The notes: a model not told the origin generated them from the sequence alone. Positions 18,735 to 27,213 are shown, numbered from the stretch's first letter. The stretch is DNA of 44,159 bases from Bacillota bacterium (GCA_023623185.1 JAMNXV010000109.1:1-44159); one strand, 5' to 3'. Made by a program: numbers and translations.

Positions 18735-20666
18735 TTGCAAAAGCCCAAAGCCCTGTGGATCTCGACGCTTTCGCTGGGGGTGCTGGCCGGCGCCGCCCTC
18801 ATTCTGCCTCTGCAGATCCCGGCCAAGGGCGACCCGATGCCGCCGCTGGTCACGTCGCTGCTTCTGGCCGCGCTGATCGGCCTCCTGGTCTGGCTGACCC
18901 AGCCCTGGCGCGTGGCCATCCGCGGGGCCAGGGGCGACATCTCGATCTCCATGGCCATCGATGTGGCGGCCATGCTCCTCTTCCACCCCTACATTGCCGC
19001 CCTGGGCTCGGCGGCGGGCACCGCCTTCTACCACCTGGTCGGCGTGCCGTTCACCCGGCAGGTGCCCCGGGAGCAGCGCGTGCCCCGGGCCCTGATCCGC
19101 GGCGTGGTCACCTTCGCGGCGGTGGCCCTGGGCAGCTGGGCCGCGCGCATCATCCGCCCGGCGCCCGGCCCCATCGTCTTCACCGCGGACTGGCTGGCCA
19201 TCTTCGCCGGCATCTCGATCCGCCTCCTGATCCGCATCATCTTCTACCCGCTGGGCATGGCGGCGCTGCGGGAGGGGCCGGTCTGGGCGTACCTGAAACG
19301 AGAGTGGGAGCGGCTCCCACTGGTTCCCTTCCTGCTGACCACCACGCTGGGGGGCACGGCCGCCCTGATCTTCCAGTACCAGCCGGCCGCCCTCGTCCTC
19401 CTCTTCGGGCCGCTGGCCTCCACCTGGGCCCTGTCGCAGGAGTTCCACCGGATGAACCGGCTGCTGGACACCTTGGAGGACAAGGTCGCCGACCGCACCG
19501 CCCGGCTGGCGCAGACGGTGACGGCGCTGGAGCGGCGCCTGGCCGAGTCGGAGGCCCTGCATGCCGTGGACGAGGCCATCAGCACCGCGATTCACCCGGA
19601 CGAGGTGCTCACCGTGATCGCGCGCGAGTCCGTGCGGGTGACCGGGGGCTCGTCGGCCCTGATCAGCCTGCTCACGGCAGACGGGTCCCGCCAGTTCGTG
19701 CGGGCCACCTACGGCGCAGGGATGGAGGACTACGTCGGCCTGGAACTGCCCATGGAGGGAAACCTGACCAGCCTGGTGATCAAGACCGGGAAGCCCCACT
19801 TCTCGCGCCAGCCCGACCAGGACCCCCGGCTGAACCAGGACCTTGTGCGGTCCGGGCAGTGGCGCGACGTGATCGAGGCCCCCATCCGGACGAAGGACCG
19901 CACCCTGGGGGTGCTGGTGGTGGCCAGCCGGCAGCCCCGGCGGTTTGATGAGCAGCACCTGCGGCTGCTGACCCTGCTGGCCAACCAGGCCGGCCGGCTC
20001 ATCGAGAACTCGGAGCTGCACGCCAAGGCGCGGGAGGTGGCGGTGCTCGAGGAGCGGAACCGGCTGGCGCGCGAGCTGCACGACTCGGTGACCCAGGTGC
20101 TGTTCGGGCTGACGCTGAACCTGGAGTCGGCGGTCGGCCTCATGGACAAGAAGCCGGAGAAGGTCAGGGGGCTGCTCACCCGCTCGAAGGAGATGGCCGG
20201 CGAGGCCCTGGCCGAGATGCGGTCGCTGATTTTCGAACTGCGGCCGGCGGCCCTGCAGGAGAAGGGGCTCGCCATGGCGCTCAGCAACCATATCAACCTG
20301 TTCCGGCGCCGGCACGGCGTCGAGGTCTCCCTGGCGCTCAGCGGAGACGAGCGGCTGAGCCCCGACGTGGAGTTCGCCCTCTACCGCGTGGCCCAGGAGG
20401 CGCTCAACAACGTGGCCAAGCACGCCAGAGCGCGCCACGTGCGGGTGAAGCTGGACCTCAGCCCCGAGGAGGCCCTGCTGGAAGTCTGCGATGACGGCGT
20501 CGGATTCGACCCCGGCGCTGGCGCGCGGGGCGAGTCATTCGGTATGATCGGAATGAGAGAGCGGGTGAGCGAAGTGAGGGGCTCCCTGGAGGTCAGATCC
20601 GCACCCGGCCAGGGGACCTGCATTCGAGCACGCATTCCCATAGCCTCCGGAGGTGACCCCCGTTGA
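18735..20666 (+). CDS. Multi-membrane-span GAF sensor histidine kinase
   Basis: This 643-residue kinase has an N-terminal membrane region of about 6-7 helices (residues 1-225) and a coiled coil (HRMNRLLDTLEDKVADRTARL region). A GAF domain follows (about 275-430), then a HisKA_3 dimerisation and phosphotransfer domain. Its phospho-acceptor His is at about residue 449 in ARELHDSVTQ. An HATPase domain with ALNNVAKHARA and DDGVGFDP completes it. This is the NarL/LiaS-type class. The start is TTG at 18735, preceded by GGAGGAGGAAGG at proper spacing; TTG at 18726 would be too close to that site. It is coupled to the response regulator that follows. The ligand sensed is unknown. Confidence 0.9.
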   Translation: MQKPKALWISTLSLGVLAGAALILPLQIPAKGDPMPPLVTSLLLAALIGLLVWLTQPWRVAIRGARGDISISMAIDVAAMLLFHPYIAALGSAAGTAFYHLVGVPFTRQVPREQRVPRALIRGVVTFAAVALGSWAARIIRPAPGPIVFTADWLAIFAGISIRLLIRIIFYPLGMAALREGPVWAYLKREWERLPLVPFLLTTTLGGTAALIFQYQPAALVLLFGPLASTWALSQEFHRMNRLLDTLEDKVADRTARLAQTVTALERRLAESEALHAVDEAISTAIHPDEVLTVIARESVRVTGGSSALISLLTADGSRQFVRATYGAGMEDYVGLELPMEGNLTSLVIKTGKPHFSRQPDQDPRLNQDLVRSGQWRDVIEAPIRTKDRTLGVLVVASRQPRRFDEQHLRLLTLLANQAGRLIENSELHAKAREVAVLEERNRLARELHDSVTQVLFGLTLNLESAVGLMDKKPEKVRGLLTRSKEMAGEALAEMRSLIFELRPAALQEKGLAMALSNHINLFRRRHGVEVSLALSGDERLSPDVEFALYRVAQEALNNVAKHARARHVRVKLDLSPEEALLEVCDDGVGFDPGAGARGESFGMIGMRERVSEVRGSLEVRSAPGQGTCIRARIPIASGGDPR

Positions 20667-21298
20667 ACCCCATCCGAATCCTGATCTGCGATGACCACTT
20701 CATGGTCCGGCAGGGCCTCGCCACCTACTTCGAACTTCAGGACGACTTCGAGGTGGTCGGCGAGGCGGCTGACGGGCGCCAGGCGGTGGAGATGATCAAG
20801 TCGCTGAAGCCGGACGTGGTGCTGATGGACCTGATGATGCCAGAGCTGGACGGCCTCAGCGCCCTGCGGACCCTGAAGGGCACCGGCACCCGGGTGATCA
20901 TGCTCACCTCATTCCTCGACCTGGAAAAGGCGATGGCCTGCATCGAGGAAGGGGCCCTGGGGTTCCTGACCAAGGACATCGAGCCCGCCGACCTGGTCGA
21001 CGCCATCCGGGCCGTGCACCGGGGGGAGCCGCGGCTGCACCCCGAGGTGATGAAGCGGCTGATGATCCGCACGGCCCAGCCGCAGCAGCCCCGCAAGCGG
21101 GAGCTGCTTACGCCCCGTGAGCTGGACGTGCTGCGCGCCCTGGCCCACGGACTCACGAACCGAGAGATCGCCGAGAGACTGGTGATCAGCGAAACCACCG
21201 TGAAGACCCACATCTCGTCCATCCTGAGCAAGCTGCAGCTCACCGACCGCACCCAGGCGGCGCTGTGGGCCGTGCGGGAGGGGCTGGTGGACGACTGA
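20663..21298 (+). CDS. NarL/LuxR-family response regulator
   Basis: This 211-residue regulator has a receiver domain (ILICDDHFMVRQGL, phospho-acceptor Asp56 in VLMDLMMPELDG) and a C-terminal LuxR-type helix-turn-helix (LTPRELDVLRALAHGLTNRE followed by IAERLVISETTVKTHISSIL). It should be phosphorylated by the adjacent kinase and bind DNA as a dimer. TTG at 20663 overlaps the kinase stop by 4 bp, with CCGGAGGTGA upstream. It ends the operon; two terminator hairpins follow at 21441 and 21493. No DNA site for it was recognised. Confidence 0.92.
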   Translation: MNPIRILICDDHFMVRQGLATYFELQDDFEVVGEAADGRQAVEMIKSLKPDVVLMDLMMPELDGLSALRTLKGTGTRVIMLTSFLDLEKAMACIEEGALGFLTKDIEPADLVDAIRAVHRGEPRLHPEVMKRLMIRTAQPQQPRKRELLTPRELDVLRALAHGLTNREIAERLVISETTVKTHISSILSKLQLTDRTQAALWAVREGLVDD

Positions 21299-21440
21299 GG
21301 CCTCCCCCTCCTACCCGGGAAGGAGGCGCGCGTCGTCCTCGTGGAGATGGCGAAGTCCCACCCTGCGCAGGATGCTAGAATGGGGATGGGGGCATATACT
21401 ATGGGTGTGACCAGCAAATCCCCTGTCCCCCCATGTGAGA

Positions 21441-21479
21441 GAAACAGGACGCCTTGCGGGAGGCGTCCTGTTTCTTGTT
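21441..21479 (+). terminator. Terminator after the response regulator
   Basis: A perfect 14-bp stem (21441-21454 with 21461-21474) has a 6-nt loop and is followed by TTGTTGG. It lies about 140 bp past the regulator stop. Confidence 0.8.
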
Positions 21480-21492
21480 GGCTTTCCTGCTC

Positions 21493-21520
21493 GCCCTGCC
21501 GAAAGGCGGGGCTCTTTTCT
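21493..21520 (+). terminator. Second terminator hairpin
   Basis: An 8-bp stem (21493-21500 with 21505-21512, one G-U pair) with a GAAA tetraloop runs into TCTTTTCT. It backs up the first terminator and isolates the ABC transporter operon from upstream reading. Confidence 0.8.
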
Positions 21521-21588
21521 GTTAATCAGATATTCGGGTCTTGTCATGGTTTCTGATAGACAAAACAAATCACATGACACTTGCATTT

Positions 21589-21618
21589 TTGACCAATGCG
21601 CGACAGTATTAAGAATAT
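21589..21618 (+). promoter_or_regulatory. Likely SigA promoter of the amino acid ABC operon
   Basis: TTGACC (21589-21594) and GAATAT (21613-21618) are separated by 18 bp in an AT-rich segment. The -10 match is moderate. It lies about 40 bp upstream of the first gene of the transporter. Confidence 0.5.
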
Positions 21619-21658
21619 AGCCCTTTGCGAGCCGGGGAAGAGGTGGTTAGCGGTCTCT

Positions 21659-22384
21659 ATGATTCAGCTTATTAATGTAAACAAGCATTTTGGGCCCCTG
21701 CACGTGCTCGTAGACGTGGACCTGACCGTGAAGAGCGGCGAGAAACTGGTCGTCATCGGGCCGTCCGGTTCCGGGAAATCCACCCTGATCCGCTGCATGA
21801 ACCTCCTGGAGCGGCCGACCAGCGGAACGGTCATCGTCGACGGCGTCGACATCACGGCCCCGGGCGCCCCCCTGACCAAGGTGCGACAGTCGGTGGCCAT
21901 GGTGTTCCAGCAGTTTAACCTGTACCCGCACAAGACGGTGCTCGAGAACGTCACCATGGCGCCCATCCTGGTCAAGGGCATCCCCAGGGAGGAGGCCGAG
22001 GCCTCGGGCCTGGAGTTCCTTGACCGGGTCGGGCTCAAACACAAGGCCAACGCATACCCGTCGCAGCTCTCCGGTGGGCAGCAGCAGCGGGTAGCCATTG
22101 CCCGCGCCCTGAACATGCGCCCGAAGATCATGCTGTTCGACGAGCCCACCTCCGCCCTGGACCCCGAGATGGTGCAAGAGGTGCTGGATGTGATGATCGG
22201 CCTGTCGCAGGAGGGAATCACCATGGTGGTGGTCACCCACGAGATGGGCTTCGCGCGCGAGGTGGCCGACCGGGTCATCTTCATGGACGGCGGGCAGATC
22301 CTGGAGGAGGGGCCGCCTGAGCACTTCTTCGAGGCCCCCCGCCACGAGCGGACCAGGCTGTTCCTCAGCCGCATTCTGCGCTGA
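21659..22384 (+). CDS. glnQ: Polar amino acid ABC transporter ATP-binding protein
   Basis: This 241-residue ATPase drives amino acid uptake at the inner face of the membrane. Walker A is GPSGSGKST at residues 34-42, the Q-loop is [10 protein letters not shown], the signature is [15 protein letters not shown] and Walker B is [14 protein letters not shown] with the switch His in VTHEMGF. This is typical of the GlnQ/HisP group. The ATG at 21659 is chosen over an in-frame ATG at 21596 because the family starts at MIQL and GAGGTGG lies upstream. It heads an operon with the binding protein and two permeases. The symbol is a family label; glutamine specificity is not shown. Confidence 0.93.
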   Translation: MIQLINVNKHFGPLHVLVDVDLTVKSGEKLVVIGPSGSGKSTLIRCMNLLERPTSGTVIVDGVDITAPGAPLTKVRQSVAMVFQQFNLYPHKTVLENVTMAPILVKGIPREEAEASGLEFLDRVGLKHKANAYPSQLSGGQQQRVAIARALNMRPKIMLFDEPTSALDPEMVQEVLDVMIGLSQEGITMVVVTHEMGFAREVADRVIFMDGGQILEEGPPEHFFEAPRHERTRLFLSRILR

Positions 22385-22422
22385 TGACAGATAGAACAAG
22401 AACGACAGAGGGGAGTATGGGA

Positions 22423-23247
22423 ATGAAGCGCAAGTGGGGTGCACTTCTCGCAGCGATTCTGGCCGCGGCCGTTCTGGCGGGCTGCGGCGGGCAGTCCAAG
22501 GCTCCGGCCGGCAGCGGAAGCGGGGATGCCTCCGGCCTTCCGGCGCAGGTCGAGAAGATCAAGAACGCCGGCGTGCTGAAGGTGGGCGTGAAGGAAGACG
22601 TGCCCAAGTTCGGCTACCTGGATCCCGCCAAGAACGTGCATGAAGGCATGGAGATCGACCTCGCCAAGCGCATCGCAAAGGAGATCTTCGGCGACGAGAC
22701 CAAGGTGGAATTCACCGGCGTCAACGCCAAGACCCGCGGCCCCGCCCTGGACAACGGCGAGATCGACATGGTGATCGCGACGTTCACGATCACCGAGGAG
22801 CGCAAGCTCAGCTGGAACTTCTCCGACCCGTACTTCACGGACTACGTCGGCTTCCTGGTGCTCGAGAGCAGCGGCATCCAGTCCTGGAAGGATCTGGACG
22901 GCAAGACCATCGGCGTGGCGCAGTCCGCCTCCACCCGGGCGGCCCTGACCGAGCAGGCAGAGGAAGACGGCATCACCGTCCAGTTCATGGAGTTCGCGAC
23001 CTACCCCGAGATCAAGGCGGCGCTGGACTCCGGCCGGATCGACGCCTTCTCGGTGGACCAGTCGATCCTCTGGGGCTACAAGGACGACAAGAACGTCATG
23101 CTGCCCGACAAGTTCGCGCCTCAGGAGTACGGCATCGCGACCAAGAAGTCCAACACCGAGCTGGCCGAGTTCGTCAACAACATCATCAAGGAGATGAAGG
23201 CTTCCGGCGAAATGGACCAGCTTTACGAGAAGTGGGGGCTGAAGTAG
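22423..23247 (+). CDS. Polar amino acid ABC transporter substrate-binding lipoprotein
   Basis: This protein of about 274 residues is an extracytoplasmic solute-binding protein of the SBP_bac_3 family, for polar amino acids. It has a signal peptide with lipobox LAGC (Cys21) and a short Gly/Ser linker. The fold then runs from VLKVGVKEDVPKFGYLD through GFEIDLAKRIA-like EGMEIDLAKRIAKE and FTITEERKLSWNFSDPYF to the second lobe (WKDLDGKTIGVAQ). The ATG at 22423 has AGAGGGGAG 7 nt upstream; in-frame ATGs at 22417 and 22384 are less well placed. It sits between the ATPase and the permeases of the same transporter. Confidence 0.93.
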   Translation: MKRKWGALLAAILAAAVLAGCGGQSKAPAGSGSGDASGLPAQVEKIKNAGVLKVGVKEDVPKFGYLDPAKNVHEGMEIDLAKRIAKEIFGDETKVEFTGVNAKTRGPALDNGEIDMVIATFTITEERKLSWNFSDPYFTDYVGFLVLESSGIQSWKDLDGKTIGVAQSASTRAALTEQAEEDGITVQFMEFATYPEIKAALDSGRIDAFSVDQSILWGYKDDKNVMLPDKFAPQEYGIATKKSNTELAEFVNNIIKEMKASGEMDQLYEKWGLK

Positions 23248-23250
23248 CCA

Positions 23251-23940
23251 GTGGACCGCTTTGCCGCATTCAAGTGGCAGGCGCTCTTTAGAGACTGGCA
23301 CATCCTCCTCGAGGGCCTGGGCCGGACCGCCAGCACGGCAGGTCTGGCCCTCCTCCTCGCTCTGGCGCTGGGCGTGCTGTTCGGTGTCCTCGCCACCGCC
23401 CCGTGGAGGAGCGGCCGGACTGTGAGCCGCCTGTATGTGAGCTTGATCCAGAACACGCCGCTGGTGACCCAGGTCTTCTTCCTCTACTACGCCCTGCCCC
23501 ACTTCGACATCATGCTGCCCACCCCCGTGGTGGGCGTGCTGGGACTGGGCGTCTACCACGGCGCCTACGTGACCGAGGTGGTGCGGGCCGGCATTCAGGC
23601 GATTCACCGGGGACAGCTGGAGGCCGCCCTGTCGCAGGGCTTCTCCTACGTGCAGGCCATGCGCTACGTCATCCTGCCGCAGGCGGCGCAGATCGTGCTG
23701 CCGCCCATGACCAACCAGGCCGTGGCGCTCATCAAGAACTCGTCCATCCTGGCCATGATCTCCGGCGGTGACCTCATGTTCCAGGCCGACTCCTGGTCGG
23801 CCTCCACCGGCTACTACGGACCCGCGTACCTCACGGTCTGGGCCATCTACTTCGCCATCTGCTTCCCGCTGGCCCAGCTGGCCCGGCGCTGGGAGGAGCG
23901 GGTGCGGCTGAGCCGCGGCGGGGAGGTGACGGCTGCATGA
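23251..23940 (+). CDS. Polar amino acid ABC transporter permease
   Basis: This 229-residue membrane protein is a HisMQ-type permease. It has about five helices and the EAA loop (EAALSQGFSYVQAMRYVILPQA) that docks on the ATPase. The C-terminal helix and basic end (PLAQLARRWEERVRL) are present, so this subunit is full length. GTG at 23251 lies 3 bp after the binding-protein stop. The stop overlaps the next permease start by 4 bp (ATGA), which implies coupled translation and a heteromeric permease pair. Confidence 0.93.
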   Translation: MDRFAAFKWQALFRDWHILLEGLGRTASTAGLALLLALALGVLFGVLATAPWRSGRTVSRLYVSLIQNTPLVTQVFFLYYALPHFDIMLPTPVVGVLGLGVYHGAYVTEVVRAGIQAIHRGQLEAALSQGFSYVQAMRYVILPQAAQIVLPPMTNQAVALIKNSSILAMISGGDLMFQADSWSASTGYYGPAYLTVWAIYFAICFPLAQLARRWEERVRLSRGGEVTAA

Positions 23941-24488
23941 TGGAGGAACTCGCCGCCCTGGCCCAGTGGCACAACGTGCGCTTCATGGCGGAGGGCCTCT
24001 GGATCACCCTGCGCATCAGCGGTCTCACCATCGCCTTTTCGTTCATCCTGGGCACACTGCTCGGCGTCATGCGCTACAGCGGCCACTGGCTGCTGGCGCG
24101 CATCGCGGCCGTCTACATCGAGAGCTTCCGGGCCTCGCCGCTGATCCTGCTCATCCTGCTCTTCCGCTTCACGATGCCGCTGAAGCCGGTCAACTCCGGT
24201 ACCCTGGCCATGACGCTTTTCACCGCGGCCATCGTGGGCGAGATCGTGCGGGGCGGGCTCAACTCGGTGGACAAGGGGCAGTGGGAGGCCGCCCGATCGC
24301 AGGGGTTCACCTGGTGGCAGACCATGCAGCACATCGTGCTGCCGCAGGCCCTGCGCAAGATGATCCCGCCGCTGACCGGCCAGTTCATCACGGTGGTGAA
24401 GGACACCTCGTACGTGTGGGTCGTCGGCGTTCAGGAGCTGACCGGCAAGGGCGTCATCATCCTGGGTCAGCACGGCTCGACGCTGTAG
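23937..24488 (+). CDS. Polar amino acid ABC transporter permease, C-terminally short
   Basis: This second HisMQ-type permease has only 183 residues, against about 215-230 for the family and 229 for its partner. The N-terminal helices and the EAA loop (EAARSQGFTWWQTMQHIVLPQA) are intact, and TSYVWVVGVQELTGKG follows. It then stops at LGQHGSTL, before the last membrane helix. The other two frames after the stop do not encode a hydrophobic helix, so this looks like a real loss and not a simple frameshift. A terminator follows 43 bp later. Whether the transporter still works cannot be told from sequence. Confidence 0.85.
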   Translation: MMEELAALAQWHNVRFMAEGLWITLRISGLTIAFSFILGTLLGVMRYSGHWLLARIAAVYIESFRASPLILLILLFRFTMPLKPVNSGTLAMTLFTAAIVGEIVRGGLNSVDKGQWEAARSQGFTWWQTMQHIVLPQALRKMIPPLTGQFITVVKDTSYVWVVGVQELTGKGVIILGQHGSTL

Positions 24489-24530
24489 GCATGGCCCAGG
24501 TGCAGGCTGCGCATGAACTGAGCACTGAAC

Positions 24531-24566
24531 GGGGCTGCACGCAAGTCGCGTGCAGCCCCGCCTCGC
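24531..24566. terminator. Bidirectional terminator between permease and subtilase
   Basis: A perfect 12-bp stem (24531-24542 with 24548-24559) with a 5-nt loop lies between the convergent permease and subtilase genes. It serves the plus strand, and on the minus strand it begins 8 bp past the subtilase stop. U-tracts are weak on both sides. Confidence 0.75.
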
Positions 24567-26282
24567 TTATTTCAGTTCCACGTCGTCGATGAAGAAGCTG
24601 GTCGGCAGCAGCCAGTCGTTGGTGACGCTGAACTCCAGGCGCACCGTCTGGCCGGCGTAGGCGGCGAGGTTCACGCTCTCCTGCACCCACTGGTTCCGCG
24701 TATCCCGGTTGCTCCGGGTGACCGGGGTGGCCAGCAGGCTGCCGTTCTGGCTGTACAGCCGTACCCGGAGGTAGTCGTAGGCGGTGGAGCTTCCCTCGCT
24801 GGAGGACATGTACCACCAGAACGTGAGCTTTCCGTTCTGCGGGATCGTCACCGTCTGGCTGATGGTGTCGGTGCCGAAGTTGTAGCCGCCCAGCCAGGCG
24901 CTGTAGTTGCCGGTCCGCGGCAGGTAGTTGCTGATCAGCTGGTAGCCGCCCGAGGAGGTCTGCACCCAGGGGGCGGTGCCGTTCTCAAAGCCGCCGTTCT
25001 GCACCCTGTTCTCGCCAGGGCCGCCCGGATCGCCGGGGTCACCCGGATCCCCGGGGTCACCCGGATCGCCCTGGCCCGTGACGGCCCGGTAGGCGTTGAT
25101 GCGGCCGCCCGTCCAGTAGGTGCCGGCGCCGGGGATGTCATCGGCCGTCTCCATGATGCGGTCCCAGATCTCCTGGTTACTCAGCCCCTGCGAGGCCAGG
25201 AGCCCGGCCAGGCCGGCGACATGGGGGGTGGCCATCGACGTGCCGCTGATCGTGTTGTACCCGCTGCCAATCCAGGTGGAGTAGATGTTGGAGCCCGGGG
25301 CGGCGACCTCCACCCAGTTGCCGTAGTTGGAGAAGGAGGAGCGGGAGTCGGAGCTGGTGGTGGAGGCAACGGCGAAGCACCGGCTGTAGTACGCCGGGTA
25401 GGAAGCCCGGCTGGTGTTCTCGTTGCCGGCGGCGCAGGCCAGGAAGGCCCCCTGGTTCCAGGCGTAGTTGACGGCGTTCTGGAGGGTGGTGGAGCCCGTG
25501 GCGCCGCCCAGGCTCAGGTTGATCACGTCGGCGCCGTTGTCAGCCGCCCAGATGATGCCGTTGGCCACGTTGGCGAGGGTCCCGCTGCCGGAGTTGTTCA
25601 GCACCCGCACCGGCATGATCTTGCACTCGGGGCACATGCCCGCGCCGCCGGTCCCGTTGTTGGTCTCGGCCGCCGCGGTGCCGGCGACGTGGGTGCCGTG
25701 GCCGTTTCCGTCGTCGGGGGCGGTGTCGCGGTCGACGAAGTCGTAGCCGGCAACGATCTTGCCATCAAGGTCGGGGTGGTTGCGCTGCACCCCGGTGTCC
25801 ACGACGGCGATGACCGCGCTGCTGCTGCCGCGGGTCACGTCCCACGCGTCGTACGCCTCGATGCGGTTCCAGGCCCACTGCTGGCCGAGCCCCGGGTCGT
25901 TGGGCGTCCAGTCGATGGTGTAGATGTAGTTGGGCTCCACGTAGACCACGTTGGGGTTCATCTTCAGCGCCCGGAGGACGTCTTCCGCGGCCTTCAGATC
26001 GCCCTTCGCCGACACGGCCGGGAACTCCAGCACCTCCACGTCCAGGGCCGCCACCCGGTCCACCACCTTCGCCCCCACCTGGCTGGCGATGGCAGCCCGC
26101 TGGGCAGCCGCGACCCCAGGCTTGAACTGAACGAGGAACTGACCGGGAACCGCCGGGGCCTTCAGGTCTGCTCGCACCTGATTCTTCGGGGAGACCGCGT
26201 GAGGCTGAGCCAGAGCCGGATTCTGAGCCGAGGCCGCGAGCACCGTGCACAGAGCCACAAGCCAGATCGCCACTCGCTTCAT
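24567..26282 (-). CDS. Secreted subtilisin-like (S8) serine protease
   Basis: This 571-residue protease is made as a secreted precursor. It has a signal peptide (about residues 1-25), an inhibitor I9-type propeptide (about 45-120) and a thermitase-like catalytic domain (about 125-400). Catalytic residues are Asp162 (VVDTG), His195 (GHGTHVAG) and Ser349 (GTSMATPH). Then comes a collagen-like linker of GDP repeats (404-424) and a C-terminal beta-sandwich of about 145 residues starting NGGFENG. That sandwich resembles carbohydrate-binding or MAM-like jelly rolls. RBS GGAAAGGAGG precedes the ATG at 26282, and a hairpin lies in the leader. It is expected to degrade external protein. Confidence 0.95.
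   Translation of the reverse strand: MKRVAIWLVALCTVLAASAQNPALAQPHAVSPKNQVRADLKAPAVPGQFLVQFKPGVAAAQRAAIASQVGAKVVDRVAALDVEVLEFPAVSAKGDLKAAEDVLRALKMNPNVVYVEPNYIYTIDWTPNDPGLGQQWAWNRIEAYDAWDVTRGSSSAVIAVVDTGVQRNHPDLDGKIVAGYDFVDRDTAPDDGNGHGTHVAGTAAAETNNGTGGAGMCPECKIMPVRVLNNSGSGTLANVANGIIWAADNGADVINLSLGGATGSTTLQNAVNYAWNQGAFLACAAGNENTSRASYPAYYSRCFAVASTTSSDSRSSFSNYGNWVEVAAPGSNIYSTWIGSGYNTISGTSMATPHVAGLAGLLASQGLSNQEIWDRIMETADDIPGAGTYWTGGRINAYRAVTGQGDPGDPGDPGDPGDPGGPGENRVQNGGFENGTAPWVQTSSGGYQLISNYLPRTGNYSAWLGGYNFGTDTISQTVTIPQNGKLTFWWYMSSSEGSSTAYDYLRVRLYSQNGSLLATPVTRSNRDTRNQWVQESVNLAAYAGQTVRLEFSVTNDWLLPTSFFIDDVELK
25027..25070 (-). repeat. 18-bp tandem repeats coding the Gly-Asp-Pro linker
   Basis: Two 18-bp units (25027-25044 and 25045-25062) differ by one base and are followed by a partial third. 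They encode the GDP tripeptides joining the protease and C-terminal domains, so the linker length could change by slippage. Confidence 0.85.
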
Positions 26283-26305
26283 GGGTCATCCTCCTTTCCC
26301 GATCC

Positions 26306-26325
26306 GCAGACCGCTTCCGGTCTGC
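26306..26325 (-). promoter_or_regulatory. Leader hairpin of the subtilase gene
   Basis: An 8-bp stem (26306-26313 with 26318-26325) with a 4-nt loop lies just upstream of the ribosome binding site of the protease gene. Such 5' hairpins can stabilise mRNA; the role here is inference. Confidence 0.5.
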
Positions 26326-26488
26326 ACCGCTTTGCTGCGGTGTCGTTATGGTAAGACCATCGGGGAGGAAGGACAAGGGAGGAGCGACACTTTTCGCCAG
26401 CGGGTGAACGGGCCCACTGTCGGCAACAGGAAGCGATCGTATGTGCGTTGAAAGCACGAACCTAGATTCGAACCACGGGGGTGAGGAC

Positions 26489-26974
26489 GTGAATGCGGAG
26501 TTGGCCGCACTCTTCGCGGAGGACCAGAGGGACCGCGCCGGCTGGGCCGGCGACCTGGGGGAGCTGCAGGCCATCCACGAGCGGGACCGGGTGCGGCGGG
26601 AGCGGGCCCTGGCCCTGATCGCCGAAGGCGCGCTGACGGCCGCCGAGGACTTCTTCCACGCGGCAATGCTCCTGCAGCACAGCGACCAGCCGGAGGACTT
26701 CCGCCTAGCGCACGAGCTGTCCGTGCGGGCGGTGGAGCTGGGCCACCCCGAGGAGAAGCGGGCGCGGTGGCTGGCGGCAGCCACCCTGGACCGCTGGCTG
26801 ACCTCCCAGGGAAAGCCGCAGAAGTACGGCACGCAGTTCTTCAAGGACAAGAACGGCTGGCGGCTGCTGCCGGTAGCTCCGGACACGACGGACGCGGAGC
26901 GGGCGGAATGGGGCGTGCCGCCGCTGTCGGAGACCCTGCGCCGGCTGGAAGAGCTGCGGCGGATGGACCCGTAG
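26489..26974 (+). CDS. DUF6624-like hypothetical protein
   Basis: This soluble protein of about 161 residues resembles, from memory, the DUF6624 family. It has an Asp-Gln/Arg-rich start (FAEDQRDRAGW), DFFHAAMLLQHSDQPEDF in the middle, and LTSQGKPQKYGTQFF plus WGVPPLSETLRRLEEL near the end; the QH and YGTQ stretches recur in that family. No function is known. GTG at 26489 is preceded by GGGGGTGAGG; an in-frame ATG at 26441 is possible but lacks a good site. It is alone, divergent from the subtilase and followed by the repeat-bearing non-coding region. Confidence 0.75.
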   Translation: MNAELAALFAEDQRDRAGWAGDLGELQAIHERDRVRRERALALIAEGALTAAEDFFHAAMLLQHSDQPEDFRLAHELSVRAVELGHPEEKRARWLAAATLDRWLTSQGKPQKYGTQFFKDKNGWRLLPVAPDTTDAERAEWGVPPLSETLRRLEELRRMDP

Positions 26975-27004
26975 ACGCGCATCGACACCGGCGTCGAATC
27001 CTGG

Positions 27005-27059
27005 CGAACGAAAGACAGAACGCACCTACGGGCTTCGACAGACCGAAGGTGCGTTCTGT
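27005..27059 (-). terminator. Possible minus-strand terminator far downstream of argH
   Basis: A 13-bp stem (27015-27027 with 27047-27059) with a 19-nt loop is followed on the minus strand by CTTTCGTTC. It would end transcripts arriving from argH through the repeats, or a separate RNA of that region. It could also serve the DUF6624-like gene on the plus strand, although no U-run follows there. Confidence 0.45.
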
Positions 27060-27129
27060 GCTATGGTCACATCGGGAGCCTGCGCAGGCCGCCTCAGGCG
27101 AAGATCACCGTCTCGCTCAGCGTGGAGTA

Positions 27130-27213
27130 GAGCCCGGAACCCTGCGTTCCGGTATGGCTTGCGGTCCGAGCCGGCGACATGCGGGCTCCCGAGGGCACCC
27201 CAGGAGGGTGCCC
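27130..27213. ncRNA. Candidate structured RNA region
   Basis: Within 84 bp there are three G/C stems. A 7-bp hairpin lies at 27134-27152 (loop 5). A 7-bp long-range stem, gagcccg (27130-27136) with cgggctc (27182-27188), competes with it. An 8-bp hairpin, gggcaccc (27193-27200) with gggtgccc (27206-27213), has a 5-nt loop. It matches no RNA family I can recall, and strand and expression are unknown. Confidence 0.25.

Larger units (their letters stand above)
21299..21658. other. Intergenic region with tandem terminators and a promoter
   Basis: This 360-bp gap has no convincing gene. From left to right it holds about 140 bp of no recognised content, two successive terminator hairpins (21441-21474 and 21493-21512), an AT-rich stretch and a SigA-like promoter for the ABC transporter operon at 21589-21618. 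Confidence 0.7.

Noticed and set aside
21341..21556. Small plus-strand frame between the regulator and the ABC operon
   Set aside because: It runs straight through two terminator hairpins, with no ribosome site and no similarity.
26455..26482. GATTCGAACC-like sequence resembling the reverse of a tRNA T-loop
   Set aside because: The flanking bases do not pair as a T stem and no acceptor or anticodon arms are present on either strand.
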